A program made the translations under genes and the position numbers. 64,000 nucleotides of DNA from Aurelia coerulea (taxonomy: Eukaryota > Cnidaria > Scyphozoa > Semaeostomeae > Ulmaridae), in the NCBI GenBank assembly GCA_039566865.1, contig CM076954.1, positions 6,146,001-6,210,000 on the forward strand, in the 5' to 3' direction. This document shows, one piece after another, positions 9,111-20,589 of this stretch; the stretch's first letter is position 1; the number at the start of each line of letters is the position of its first letter. The notes under the pieces are model-generated. The model saw only the letters and a list, made by a program, of their open reading frames with translations, did not search any database and was not told the DNA's origin.

Positions 9111-9597
9111 CCCATTTATCGTTGTTTATTATTTGTAGATCGTAGTCTTTAGTTGGTTTTGATTAATAAGCCCATCGAAAGAAAATGATTGCACTTTGGC
9201 TAAGCAAGGTTTTATTCTCTAGATTTCAATCTTTACAAGAAATCACCAACTTTCGTATGCTATTTCTGAAATAAAGAGACTCCTCTCATCAGCAAAAGAA
9301 CGAATGTAAACTACGGAGCTGAAGAGATTAACCGCTCTACATCAAGTTTCTAGTTATAAATGTCATCATTTTTTAATGTATCATCTGTATATATCATTCA
9401 CTGCTAAACTAGCTAATTAGAATCATTTTACTTTGTACTTTTGATAATAATTTTATTTTTGTTTCAGTAGGCATCAGTTAGCTGTAATTTGGCTACTTTT
9501 AAACGCCTACTATAAAGAAATTAATGATAATGATAATAATAAAAGCATTGTCAATAAGCACAAACTCATAAATTTTGGATCAAAAGAATTCTTTATA
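9111..9597. other. Stretch without gene; possible LINE 3' tail
   Basis: No coding segment recognised. The end, CTACTATAAAGAAATTAATG followed by GATAATAATAA (about 9508-9540), resembles the microsatellite-like tail of a LINE 3' UTR. Confidence 0.3.
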
Positions 9598-9890
9598 CAG
9601 GGTGTCCCAGAAAAATTGTTCGGTAACGATAAAATGTAAAGGCTCCTGATCAAAAAACCCTGTTTCCTGTTTCTAAGATTCTGAATTAAGTTTTGACGCC
9701 ATAATCTTGAGAATCCGCTAAGAATTCATGGAGTTACAAGCTTTTGAAATTCAAGTTTGTGCGAAAGCTGAAAACGCCAATAAATGACTTGTTTTTCTCA
9801 AAACGACGTCCCAAAATAGAGGTACGAGAAGACTGTCCAATGTTTTACCTCTCATTGATGTCAAAGCAAACCAAATAGGACTTAAAAAGT
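9598..9890. repeat. CAGGGTGTCCC terminal-repeat fragment and dispersed repeat
   Basis: CAGGGTGTCCCAGAAAAATT at about 9599 matches the ends of the foldback elements at 29515 and 36100. No partner end is seen. The segment around GGAGTTACAAGCTTTTGAAA (9729-9748) recurs near 47942-47980, in an intron of the Vav-like gene. Confidence 0.5.
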
Positions 9891-9944
9891 AGTTTGGTTC
9901 CGGTAACCGTCGCCAAAATTTTCTTAAGAATGCAAGTACCTCCG

Positions 9945-10871
9945 GACCACTTTAATTTAGCAATATTCCTAGATCTCAAAAAGGCTTTCGATACTGTTGA
10001 CCATAAGATTTTGTTAGAAAAATTGAGGAAATACGGTATTCGAGAACTTTCCGGAGACTGGTTTAAATCATATCTTGAAAACAGAAAGCAGTACTGTGCC
10101 GCCAACGGTTATGAATCAAGGCCTAGGACAGTTACATGTGGCATTCCCCAAGGTTCCTGTCTTGGCCCCCTTCTCTTCATAATGTACCTCAATGACTTTG
10201 AAAAATGTTTGAAAGTCTCAAAGGCCGGTATGTATGCTGATGATACTCACGTGACCTTAACATCAAAGAATGTCGAAGAACTTGTTCATAAGGCTTAAGA
10301 GGAGTTGACCCATATTTCTGAATGGATGCGGATAAATAAATTAAGTGCCAATCCACAAAAAACAGAGTGTATGGTAATTGGGCACCCTCGTAAAACTAAT
10401 AAAGTGGAGATACACAATACATTGAGACTGAATGGTTCAGATATAAAACGAGTGAAAAAAACCAAATCACTTGGAGTCATTGTAGACGAAGGGCTTTACT
10501 GGGAAGAACAATTCAAAACTGTCAAAGGGAAAGTTCGCGGAGGTCTCGCATCTTTAAAAAAATTGAAGAACATCCTCCCACAATCTCAGTTAAGCAATGT
10601 ATATCGTTCTCTTGTAGAAAGTCACATGCGATATGCAGATGTAATCTGGGGTAGCCTCTCTAATTCAAGAAAGGAGTCCCTTCAACGTCTTCAAAACAGA
10701 GCCATTTCCATGATCGATACGTCCAGGATAAAAGATGAATGGTCGAATAATTTCCTTCAGGTTGGACAACTTGTCACGTTTGATCGTGCAGTTATGGCCT
10801 ATAAGATCATGAACAGACTCAGCCCGGAGAATCTCTGGAACAAATTTCAATAAAGATCCCAATACTCCAGT
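9945..10871 (+). pseudogene. LINE reverse transcriptase, 5' truncated; first half of a split element
   Basis: CR1/L2/Jockey-like RT: LAIFLDLKKAFDTVDHKIL (motif A), CGIPQGSCLGPLLF (motif B), MYADDTHVTL (motif C with YADD), then the post-RT region (KTKSLGVIVDEGLYW, YRSLVESHMRYADVIWG, LQRLQNRAISMID). In-frame stops at 10296-10298 (TAA) and after NLWNKFQ at 10851-10853. The frame is broken at 10871 by a DNA transposon and resumes at 18703 in the same frame. The upstream endonuclease and ORF1 are absent. Confidence 0.85.
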
Positions 10872-11409
10872 CAGGGGCGGATCCAGACAGTCGCCACAGT
10901 CGCACGGGCGACGGTCAACTTTCCAAAGCGCAATCTTTTTTAGTTAAATATCTGATAATTTATGATGTGTCATCAGCAAAGTAAAAGTCAGGCATTAACA
11001 TCCAAAAACTTATACTGAATTTCTTTGTTCAGTCCTAAAATACTGATCTTTCGTACCATTATTTCTTTTCACAATTTAGATTGAAGCGAGTACTACCATT
11101 CATCTCTGTTCATGTCACCTATCACCTTTGGAGAGTCCCTCTTTAATTTGCCTCGTTCTGGTTCCTCTGGTTTGAATGCTTAATGCTTTCTATATTTGGA
11201 AGCCCTTTCTTTACAAAACAATCGCAAGTTTTACGCATACATTAGAGAACAAGCGTGCGACTGTACGCATAACTTAAAACATGTTTTGAGGCTGCGCGCT
11301 CATAAAAAAACAATCGTTTTTGCGACCAATTTTTTTAGCATTGTTCTTGTGCGACTGTAGAGGCGAAGGATGATAAATGGCATCCAATACAAAATGTATA
11401 GGGAGAAAA

Positions 11410-14400
11410 CATAGAAATAAAAGGACTAGAATGCGCGGTCTATTGTTTCGCTTTTGTTTGGTGCGTAATACGCATGGAGAGCAAAGATGGTAGCACCACG
11501 TTGGCAAAAGATTTGGATAAACAAAGGACCCGCAGTGGGAAGACTTGCACCGCTCTTCTGTTTTGGTGCTGCTGGCTTGCAGAAAGGCAACAAAATATCG
11601 AGAACGAGTCATTTTAAAGTAAGTAGTACCACAGGCATTTCATTTTGATCAATTATGAGCCACTTTTAGTCGTTTTAGTCATTGATATCGACCTTAGATC
11701 GTAGCAACTTAGGCCGAAGTTTGTCAGATCAGCCCACTGGAAGTTAATTGACGTGCTTTAAATGCAACATACCTGCCAATATTTATGTTTTAACATATGA
11801 AACGTGTTTCCATTGCAATCTACATTTCATCTCTGATCATTTATATCTTTAGAATGAAGTTTAAGCTTCAACGAAAAGAGAGAATTGACGAAACTTTTGC
11901 GTTGTAAGGCTATAGACCTATCAACAAACTTTAGGCCCTACATGCTTAATCTACAAACATTCGTGGTTTCGTGGTTTGTCAGTGGCAACAACAATCGAAA
12001 GTTTTAATTTGATAAACTCGACAATTTTCAAATTACCCTCCAGTAATAATCTAAGTAAACAATTCTGTCAATTTGAAGCATCAAAAACGCAACGGCAATC
12101 AAGATGAGGATGAAAGGTGAAGGGCTGTAACTCTAACTTTAGTTTAGTGATGAAGTTGCCACTGGATGCACTTTTATTTAGATTTACTTGCAACAAGATC
12201 TGATATATGTTTGAGGCAACCTCAATAAGACTGCACAAACCTGTGCCCTTTCCCTGGGAAACAGGATATGTTTTCATAAATCAACGGTTTTAGAAAGTCC
12301 CCTCACTATTTGTCTAGCTGTGTGCAAGGGGAACATACCATGGTTTTGCTGGTTTTTGGAAGTAAGACAGAAAAGTGCTGGTGACAACTGCGTCGTGGGC
12401 TTCAGCTTTAAGAGTGGGATAGTCAGCATTTCCAACAAATTTGGTTATTTTTTGTTACATTGGGTGTTGCTCTTTAATTAACATGTCATCTAGTACCAGT
12501 AAACAATCTTCTTGGTCCGTAGTGATTTCTTTTTCCTTGCTCACATTAAGTATTTACAGACCAAGATCTAATTGTTGCTGTATGGGGCAAATTCAGGGAC
12601 TTCCTGGCAAATTCATATGCCCTTTGGCTATAAAAATGAAGGGAAAATGGCAAATTTCTTCATTTCCTCAGAGTACATTTTAAGACAATTTATTGCAATT
12701 CTTCGCCCCATTCCTAAAGTGTGCTGTAGCAATTTGGGCATAGTTATCTGCAAGTAATTTGTCTTTTTCTGCTGAGAATTAATTCATTTTTTCAACTGTA
12801 AAGTGAAACTTGGGATAATTTCCCCTCCTTAAGGTTTTTGAGCCTAAGTATACCTATTTGTAATGTTTTCTTGAGCTTTTCCTTATAATTTCCTTTCTTT
12901 TTTTAGGTAAAATCTTTGATGCAAATGTGTGGTCCAATTTTACATGTTCTGGATCCAAGGCAGGAGAAGTTTCAGGAGGAGCAGGATTAGACAACCTTTT
13001 GAGAGTGGTCTATATCTTTGGACTTGGTTTCTTAAAGATGTTCTGGACACTAGATACATAGTAGACAGCATCTTTTTGTGAATATTTTTAACTAGAGAAT
13101 CAGACTTTGGCATAGAAGGAGGTCAGCTGTAATCAAAGGGAGGAAATGGTTCTCACAAATTTGTTGTTATGTTCCTTGATGCCACTTGTTGTGATGCACT
13201 GTAATTTAGCTTTAACATATCAATCTTTTATAGCAGAGTTAAATCAGTGAGATATTGAAAGTTGAAATAACAGTAGTTTTGAATTGTGTCTGTAATTTTG
13301 AATCTTAAGTTTCGTTTATCTTGGAATTCTGCTTAATAATATTTAAATCCCTGGAAAGAGTGAAAAGTAGACAAAACTTTTGCCTTGTTTACTCTGTGGG
13401 CCTGAGGTTTTTCATGGAAATTTCTCTATGATATCAGAGAAGATTTGAAACTGTAAGGGTGTGGCCAAAACAAACTTCAGTATCAATAACTCCATCAGTT
13501 AGCAATGATAATCTGCTCTGGGAGAATAGAGAAAAGTGTCTTTACTGGGACCACACTCATTTTTTATAAGGAACCTAAGAAACAGTATGCTCACTTTTTA
13601 AAGGTTGAGAAACCATGCTACCTGGATTGAAAATGCTTAGAGCGTTTTGTGATTTGCAGCCTCAATTTTCCTAGTTCACACGAAAATGTTTGCACCATGC
13701 AGTAAGCTAGTCTTAGGATAGCCAAAAATTTAAGAAACTCCAGAAAAGTGTTTGAGAGGCACTAGGAAACTTTTAAAAGCAACATTCAAGAACATCTTGA
13801 TAACACTGTTGTTGACCCTTTATTTTTGAGTAATATTCACGAAAGTTATGTCTTCATTGAGCACACTACAACTCTTTTCCTTGCTGAACATCATGCTGTA
13901 TGTCAAGGAAAAAATTAGTGGCAGTGGTGAAAACTATATCACAATTCATGCAGCTAAAAATGAGAAACAAATTAAGAAAATGTTCACACTAAAAACCAGA
14001 AATTTTCATGTGGGATATTTATGAAACTTTTAGCACTATGAGCTGATCCAGGTTTCTTCTAATATAAGAAAATTGTGTGTTGTCTATGGTTGACATCATG
14101 CTGCTTTGGGTGTGAGATTTTGTTTTGAGATCTTCATAGGTACTTTGTACCTTTTCAACAAAAAAGGATGAAGTTTACATTTCAAGAGGTAAATGTTGGA
14201 GAAACTCGTAAAGAAATTTGAAAGCAAAATTTAAAAAGAGATTGGATTTGGACCACAACAGTTAGTTTCTTCAAATGCTTTTTATTTGTTATGTTGATGG
14301 GCCTAAAAATCAGTCTTTCATTTTGGCCCGACTTTGGCCACTGTGACTCCTTTGACAGATATTGAAATCTTAAAAATCATAAAATGAATGCAAATTCTAG

Positions 14401-14784
14401 AACTACGGTTTCAGAATAAGACGTCGTTATCTCTTACTAAAGGACTGTGATCCTCGCTCCATCCACGAAACGGGCCTAGTCTAGTACTTACTGGTGAAAC
14501 GAAATGTTTTTCTGGCCAGGACGCAGCTCTTTCTCCGGAATCCAACGCTTTTTGCAGCCAAATTCAGTGAAAGAGACAACCATTTTTCAAACTAATTCGA
14601 CGATCTCTGAAAATAAAGCTAGAAATTCCCAATAACTTGTCGCGGAATTCGGAGAGTTCACTGCGATCCACTGTTAGCTTGGATTTCCCGCGGCTTTTTG
14701 CCAACGTGGTGCTACCATTTTGGTTCCCCATGGTTGTTACGCATCACGTGACCTACCACGCATTCTAGTCCTTCTATTTCTATG
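11410..14784. mobile_element. hAT-like element, 3.4 kb, nested
   Basis: Starts CATAGAAATAAAAGGACTAG and ends with its near complement, flanked by the 8-bp duplication GGAGAAAA (11402-11409, 14785-14792), the hAT hallmark. Similarity of the arms extends inward about 110 bp (GGTAGCACCACGTTGGCAAA occurs in both). The interior has no long ORF; 12068-12277 and 12441-12683 are short and unrecognised, so it is non-autonomous or a worn-out copy. Sequence around 13740-13920 is related to 15860-16060 in the surrounding element. Confidence 0.75.
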
Positions 14785-14834
14785 GGAGAAAATTGTGAGT
14801 CTGTCGTGGCGATGTATGTGATCTACCACAGTCG

Positions 14835-15251
14835 TAGCCTGCGTGCAGACTCTACTGATTTCATTTCAGAGAGGTTTCTCCTCCAGTAGAGTCTGCGCAT
14901 CAGCGACCACATCCTTGTTCTAGGTCACGTGCGGTTCGCACGATTGAGGAACTAACTCATTGAATTAGATTCAATAGAGCCGCCTATAAATAGGATAGAC
15001 AAAGCACCCATACACAAAAGGTTTTCTTTGGCTTTTATTTGGCTAGCTTTGTTCATGCATATACCAATCCAATATCAGAAGACTCCAACAAAGACACAGA
15101 AGCTACTCAAACAAAGGGAAAAGCTTTAGCCAATGAGAGAAGGTTTAGCGTTTCTCATAAACTGAGAACAAGGATGTGGTCGCTGATGCGCAGACTCTAC
15201 TGGAGGGGAAACCTCTCTGAAAAGAAATCAATAGAGTCTGCACGCAGGCTA
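14835..15251. mobile_element. MULE-type MITE, 417 bp
   Basis: TIR begins TAGCCTGCGTGCAGACTCTA; the right end is its near complement. Flanked by a 9-bp duplication, CCACAGTCG (14826-14834, 15252-15260), characteristic of Mutator-like elements. The subterminal parts also pair: TGATGCGCAGACTCTACTGG on one side, its complement on the other. The open frame beginning at 15039 is only a read-through of this element. Confidence 0.85.
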
Positions 15252-15260
15252 CCACAGTCG

Positions 15261-18182
15261 CCAAATCACCAGCTAGCAATACAGCCTCACTCTGATAACT
15301 CTTTGCCTTTGGCCTTTGGCCTAAGCACTGGGAAGGTTTGACTGACTGAAAAGTGTACGCGCCAAAATATTTGGAAACGTTGGCATCATGGACTTGGATC
15401 ATGGACAAGGACAGCCTTGAGAAAGTTAAAGATTTGATTGGGGAGGCTATTGCAAAGAAGCTGCCAAATCTGCCCTGTCTCATTTGTTCCTCACCAGCGT
15501 GAAGCACCTTGAAGGAATGAAATGTTCTTTTGCTGGCGAGGTAATAATGATTGCTTTATTTGTTGACTTTTTTTCTGATTTAAGTTAGGCCACTAAATTA
15601 TGAAATGAAAAATCAAAACTACCGCACACATGATGGACAGTCAGCTGCACATTTCTTTCTAACAGAGTCAGCTTGAATCTGTTTGTTTTGTTAGTAATTA
15701 CAAATTAGTAAACTATTAGTAACACATCCAAAAACAAAACGGCTCTTGACTTGATTAATTGGATTGGGCACAGATTTTCATTTCACAAGCAGAAGCTTGT
15801 TCGTGAGGAACCTGATACAGTACTAACCAGAGGCAGGATGACCAAAAATTTCTACAACTCAGAGCTTTATGTTTTAGAAATGCTAAGAAACTTTTGAGAG
15901 CTAAATTAATGAAGATCATAGCAAAATTGTTGTTGAACTTTATTCTTGAATACCATATAGGTATACCTATATAGGTATACTTTATAGTATTTACAATGTT
16001 TTGAGCGAAATACTGTACAACTCCTTTTCGCTAAGCAATGAGCTGTATGCATGCCGAGAGACACATATCTAGCAGTTCAGTTGTAACAATTATATAGATT
16101 CATGAACCCGAAAGTAAAAAACAAATTATGAATCATTCTTTTCCAAATTTCTAATAGATAGGATAAAAAACATTCATTCCAGATGTTTAGCCAGTGGGGG
16201 AGTTCTTCCTTGTTAAATGATTTGTTCTGGACGTGCTGCTCATATCGGTGGATGTTTTCATATGAAATTCCCTTAGGTACTTAGGTAGTAGTTTTTTGAG
16301 AGTATGTTGTAATAAATGGGTCCCATAATGATAATCCCCACCAAACACCCGAAATTATCCTTTGTATTTTTCAACAAATTCATAACACATGGGTCAGAGA
16401 TTTCCTGATATTTATACAAATGGGCTCAGAATTCTTGAATATTCTGTCATACAAATGGATCCTTTTCTCAAAGTCCAGATGCAGGTTGAATCACTTTCAC
16501 AATGAAGTACCCCTCCCCCATATATTTAGGCTCTATGTTTCCATTTAGATGCAGCATCAGACAAAGCAAGACAGATAATTTAAAGTATTTAAAGTGGTCA
16601 ACATGGGTAAATTGGTCTTTAGCCCAAGCTATTTTGAGTGTCCACTAGAATTACATACAGTTTTTTATAAGAAACTGAGGTCCGGGGCTGGTAGGTAGTT
16701 TCTTAAATAGATAAAAGACTTTTGATGCCAAAAGTTTTCAATGAGTTGCTTATATCTTTAATGCTGTAGGTGTAGAGTTAATTTATTTTTGTTAGCAGGG
16801 CTCATAAATTACTTGGCAACATCTTCAAAGAAGTAATAACACAATTCACACTCAGAACAATGTCAATATGGTTGCTACTACTGCAAAAGCTTTGAGGGTA
16901 AATTACAGAAGTTTCTTGGCTATTCTAATTCAGATAGGGTTAGTTTATTAAGTTTCAAAAAATTAAGCCTGCTGTTTCTTGTAAGCTGCTTCTTAAAAAA
17001 CGAATGCATTTAAATTAGCATGTGCTCCTGTTTTTTTGTTCTATTTATAGACAGGCATATTTGCTAGTGACACTTGCCTTTAAAAGCTCCTGTTTTGGAA
17101 CCTTGATTCCAGGGTATTTAACTTTGGCAAGACTAAGAAAAATAAGCCTATTCATTTTCTATAGGAAGTTAAGAATTCTGGTCAGTACAGAAAGGCTCTT
17201 AAAATTATCAGATTTCAAGTACTGAGAGTTTCTTACAAGTTTCTTGAAGGTTCTATAACTATCTCCATGTTCATTACCAGTGCCATTTCAAAACAAGGTT
17301 TTGTTTTGTTAAGTCTTTCCAATGTTCAGACATTTCTCAAGTACCTCTCGAGTGATATATTACAGGAAACAAGTGGAAATAAAGTAAAATATGTTTTAAT
17401 AATTTTCTTTGTCAGTAAGAAATAGTTCCTCAAGCTATATTTTCCCAGTACTGGAGTTTCTTAACTTTTTTTGGCAATCTGAGAGTTGAGTTTCTTATGA
17501 GCAGTTTCTTATAAAAGAATATGTGTATTTGACACATGTATGCTGCAAGTCAAACAAAATTAGATTCTATGCACATCAGTTGGGCTTTGGGTAAATTGCA
17601 TTTTTATTTATTCCAAAGAAATCCAATAGACAATATCCTTATCCTTATATGCTATTCGTTATAAGTATTACTGTTTTGCGAAGGTCTTTTAATACTTAAC
17701 ATCCATCGTACGGATTCTTCCTAATATCCATCAATAATTAGCATGGTATTCTTTCTTGAAAAAATGATTTGCAATACAGACACAGAAGCCCCGAACGCAA
17801 GATTAGACATGGTACTGTAGCCTGTGGAAGAAAAGTGTTAACTCCGAAAAAAGAATAACAAGCAAAATGAACTAAAGGCAAAAATGTTGAATCCTGCAAA
17901 AGAAACAACGATATGCTGAAAGCTACAATAAAGATCAACGTTGAATAACCAAAAAAACAGCTTTCGTTCCACATTCGTCATTTCGGCGCGAGTGGCGCGA
18001 GTTCGGTTTGTTCGATGCAAAAGCCGATGTAACTGCAGAAGAAGAAAATCCAAAATTACGTGACCCAAGCCGATGATTATTTCATGGAATAATGGAAGCA
18101 TTTCTGAAATATTTCTTTCGATACTGGTCGCAGCATATCATCAGATAAGATTAAAAAGTGAGCTATGAAACCTACTCCCGAG
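15261..18182. other. Interior of the 7.8-kb transposon; degenerate repeats only
   Basis: A short open frame at 15401-15502 (MDKDSLEKVKDLIGEAIAKK...) followed by a donor-like GAG|GTAATA at 15540 is the only coding-like patch, possibly a relic transposase exon; not recognised. 15860-16060 resembles part of the nested hAT-like element. About 16676-17530 contains a dispersed repeat (GTCCGGGGCTGGTAGGTAG at 16680; GTACTGGAGTTTCTTAA near 17450) also seen at 62035-62290 and 62886-62990. The rest shows nothing. Confidence 0.4.
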
Positions 18183-18250
18183 TAGCCTGTGAACGGCTTT
18201 GAACGGCTTTGTTGAGGGGGTTTCAATTTTTTTCGGCCGTTCACAGGCTA
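18183..18250. mobile_element. 68-bp mini MULE-like element
   Basis: TAGCCTGTGAACGGC (18183-18197) and the perfect complement GCCGTTCACAGGCTA (18236-18250), flanked by the 9-bp duplication ACTCCCGAG (18174-18182, 18251-18259). It shares the TAGCCTG terminus and 9-bp TSD with the larger MITEs at 14835 and 19140. Only 38 bp lie between the arms. Confidence 0.85.
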
Positions 18251-18702
18251 ACTCCCGAGAGTTTATTAGAGCAATACATGAATGCAATGCAGTGCTGCAT
18301 CAAGAAATGCAACGGCTCAGTGTTCATTTTGTCTGATACTACTACAAGCCAGTTTTGTTTTCAATGCTGTTCAGTAGTTGTAGTTGGATTGACTTCCCCA
18401 TTCTATCGTGAGTCAATGTTGGCTTCGATGGTAATGAGAACTAAACTTTTTTTAATTTGAGTAATACTTTATTCAAAAAGGGTGCTTTCTGCCTCTAATA
18501 AATGCACAGATGAGCCACTCTCTTTAACAAACAGGGCGTTTTCCAGCAATCCTAAGGGCGTGGTCCCCAAAAATTTTTCCGGGGGCTGCGCCCCCGGACC
18601 CCCAGACTCCTCGCGCTTCGCGCTCGCTGCTTCAATCCATTTTCAACTCGCGCTTCGCGCTCGTGCTGGCGACTGTCAACTTTCGGGCTGGATCCGCCCC
18701 TG

Positions 18703-19045
18703 CCAGTTATAACACGCGGTTCTGTAGAGATCTTCAGATTCCAAGGTACAATCTGGAGTATGCCAAAAAAGGATTTTACTATTCAGCTCTTAAGGTCTGG
18801 AATGAAATCCCTTTAAATATCAGGGAACTACCTACCTTGTGCCGATTCAAAAAACAACTAAAAATACATTTGATGAGCTGAAAGCAATTTGAAACACAAC
18901 TCCCTGGGAGAACAGCAATATAATCTTTAGCCCTCGATGTTTTTCTTTTTGTTTATATAAATATATTGATTAATTGCATTGTATGTTTTTTGTAGTTTTA
19001 TTATGCTGAAGGGATATTGTGTATAAATAATTTAAAATGAAAAAA
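18703..19045 (+). pseudogene. LINE C-terminus and 3' UTR; second half of the split element
   Basis: Continues the RT at 9945-10871 in frame across the CCAGT duplication: YNTRFCRDLQIPRYNLEYAK, FYYSALKVWNEIP, then RFKKQLKIHLMS and TGA at 18879-18881. The 3' UTR ends in short AAAATG-type repeats near 19036-19045, like the LINE at 2334-3126, suggesting the same family. Confidence 0.85.
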
Positions 19046-19138
19046 ATGAAAAATTACCCCTCTATTTTTTTGCTCGCTTCGCTCGCCTTCGGTCTCATCA
19101 TGGGAACTCACTCAAAAATCGGGCTATATCCGCCCCTG
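19046..19138. repeat. Right end of a second CAGGGGCGGAT-type transposon
   Basis: Contains GCTCGCTTCGCTCGCCTTCG and ends CTATATCCGCCCCTG, matching the right end of the 7.8-kb element in layout. The left end was not found. A MULE MITE has inserted directly at its terminus, duplicating CGCCCCTGA. Confidence 0.6.
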
Positions 19139-19139
19139 A

Positions 19140-19914
19140 TAGCCTGCGTGCAGACTTTACTTTCCACTGCGAAGGAGAGCCTATGAGCATCTTGTAAAGT
19201 CTGCGAATTAGCGTCCATTATCGTGTTCTGAATGAAAAGTTTCTCCTGCGAAGGGGAGCTCAATCTTGTGCAATAAATTGACATCTATAATCCCTATCAT
19301 GAGAAGAGAATCCCATCTCACCCACACAGCTTCAGAGCCTGCAAACTGCAGAGGTAATAGGTATGAAAGACTCACCAGTGATTCAAGAACCCCATTTGCT
19401 GACACATGTCTAAGCTAAGGGTACTACCAACACATCATTACCCATCAGATGATCAGGTCATCAAATGAAAGTTTAGGCCTAGCCTGAAGTAAACATTCTG
19501 TCCTTGGAGCGGAGAAGCTTTCAAAGAATTGCCTCTTGATCGTTGTAGACTTCCTTCACCTTGAGAATATGATTGACTGTTTATAATTCCTTTCCAAACA
19601 AATTTTCATCTTTTCATCCCAAGTTGTCAAGTCCCGAAGACGGGCAAACTGGGCGGCACACTTCATCATCGGCGAACTTGTTTACCACAGCAACTTCCTA
19701 CAACCCAACGGTTTCGTGTTGTGTCGTAAACAATAACCACAAAGGGTTTCAAAAAACGTGACGATTCTGTCGGCTTTTGGTTGGGTCCTTAGAATCTCAA
19801 ACCAGATACTGATTGGGTAGCAGACAATAGCCGGACAAAGGCGAGTATCATTGCGCATACAAGATCCACCTTGGCTCTCCTTCGCAGTGGAAAGTAAAGT
19901 CTGCACGCAGGCTA
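19140..19914. mobile_element. MULE-type MITE, 775 bp
   Basis: TIRs of about 42 bp, identical on both sides from TAGCCTGCGTGCAGACTTTA to GCGAAGGAGAGCC, flanked by the perfect 9-bp duplication CGCCCCTGA (19131-19139, 19915-19923). Same TIR family as 14835-15251. No coding capacity. Confidence 0.9.
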
Positions 19915-20024
19915 CGCCCCTGATCAATGAACCCGACTTACGCGCCCCTGTGTATCTCTTTGGGGAAGAATATAAATCAAATTATTTCCTTCTCTTAAAT
20001 TTCTGCTCGCTTCGCTCGCACATT

Positions 20025-20340
20025 ATTGAGATTGTAAAGGATATCAAATATCTTGGGGTTCAAATAGATAATCTTCTTAATTGGGACAAACATATACAGA
20101 AAACTAGGACCAAAGCTACTCAAGCTCTTGGACTTATCAAGTACTCCAATAGGTTTCTGAAGCCTGCCATACTTCATGATATGTACAGAGGCCTTGTTGA
20201 GCCACATTTAAGTTATTGTTGCTCTGTATGGGGTGCTGCAGTGATACTAACATTAACATGTTTCAAAAGGTACGAAATAGGGCAGCCAAAATTGTAACGA
20301 ATAGCAAATAAGATACATCCGCAATGCCTCTGATCAACGA
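20025..20340 (+). pseudogene. LINE ORF2 fragment
   Basis: DIKYLGVQIDNLLNWDKHI and MYRGLVEPHLSYCCSVWGAA are the post-RT region of a CR1/L2/Jockey-like LINE. The expected NRAAKIVTNS block lies in another frame after about 20265, so there is a frameshift. Both ends are truncated. Confidence 0.75.
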
Positions 20341-20589
20341 AATAAAATCAGATTTCTCCTGATTTTATTTCGTTTGGTAAGCCATTCCAAATCTGTGGCC
20401 CGATAGACTTAAGACTTTTGGATCCAAATGTTGTTTGATTAGGGCTGACATGGGTTAAGTTATTTGGATTTCTTAACGAAAAATTTGAATAGCGTAATTC
20501 AGAAATGCTCTTCATAAATGGTAGACTCTGAAAATGCAGGTCTCATATTTTATACTGCATTCCGTTAGTTCTGATCGTTTTTCCATATC

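Larger units (their letters stand above)
10872..18702. mobile_element. 7.8-kb non-autonomous DNA transposon, TIR CAGGGGCGGATCCAG
   Basis: Perfect 15-bp inverted ends (10872-10886 and 18688-18702) flanked by the 5-bp duplication CCAGT (10867-10871, 18703-18707). Removing it restores the reading frame of the interrupted LINE, which fixes the limits exactly. The ends resemble hAT-type termini; most hATs make 8-bp TSDs, but some subgroups make 5-bp ones, so the superfamily is tentative. No transposase is visible. The right subterminal region (18540-18690) is GC-rich, with a GGGGGCTGCGCCCCCGG palindrome and repeated CGCGCTTCGCGCTCG. Three other elements are nested inside. Confidence 0.8.

Noticed and set aside
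15039..15341. 100-residue protein
   Set aside because: Lies within a MULE MITE and its flank; the residues derive from the inverted repeat.
19046..19138. Right end of the 7.8-kb transposon
   Set aside because: The end at 18702 has the matching CCAGT duplication and restores the LINE frame; this one belongs to another copy.
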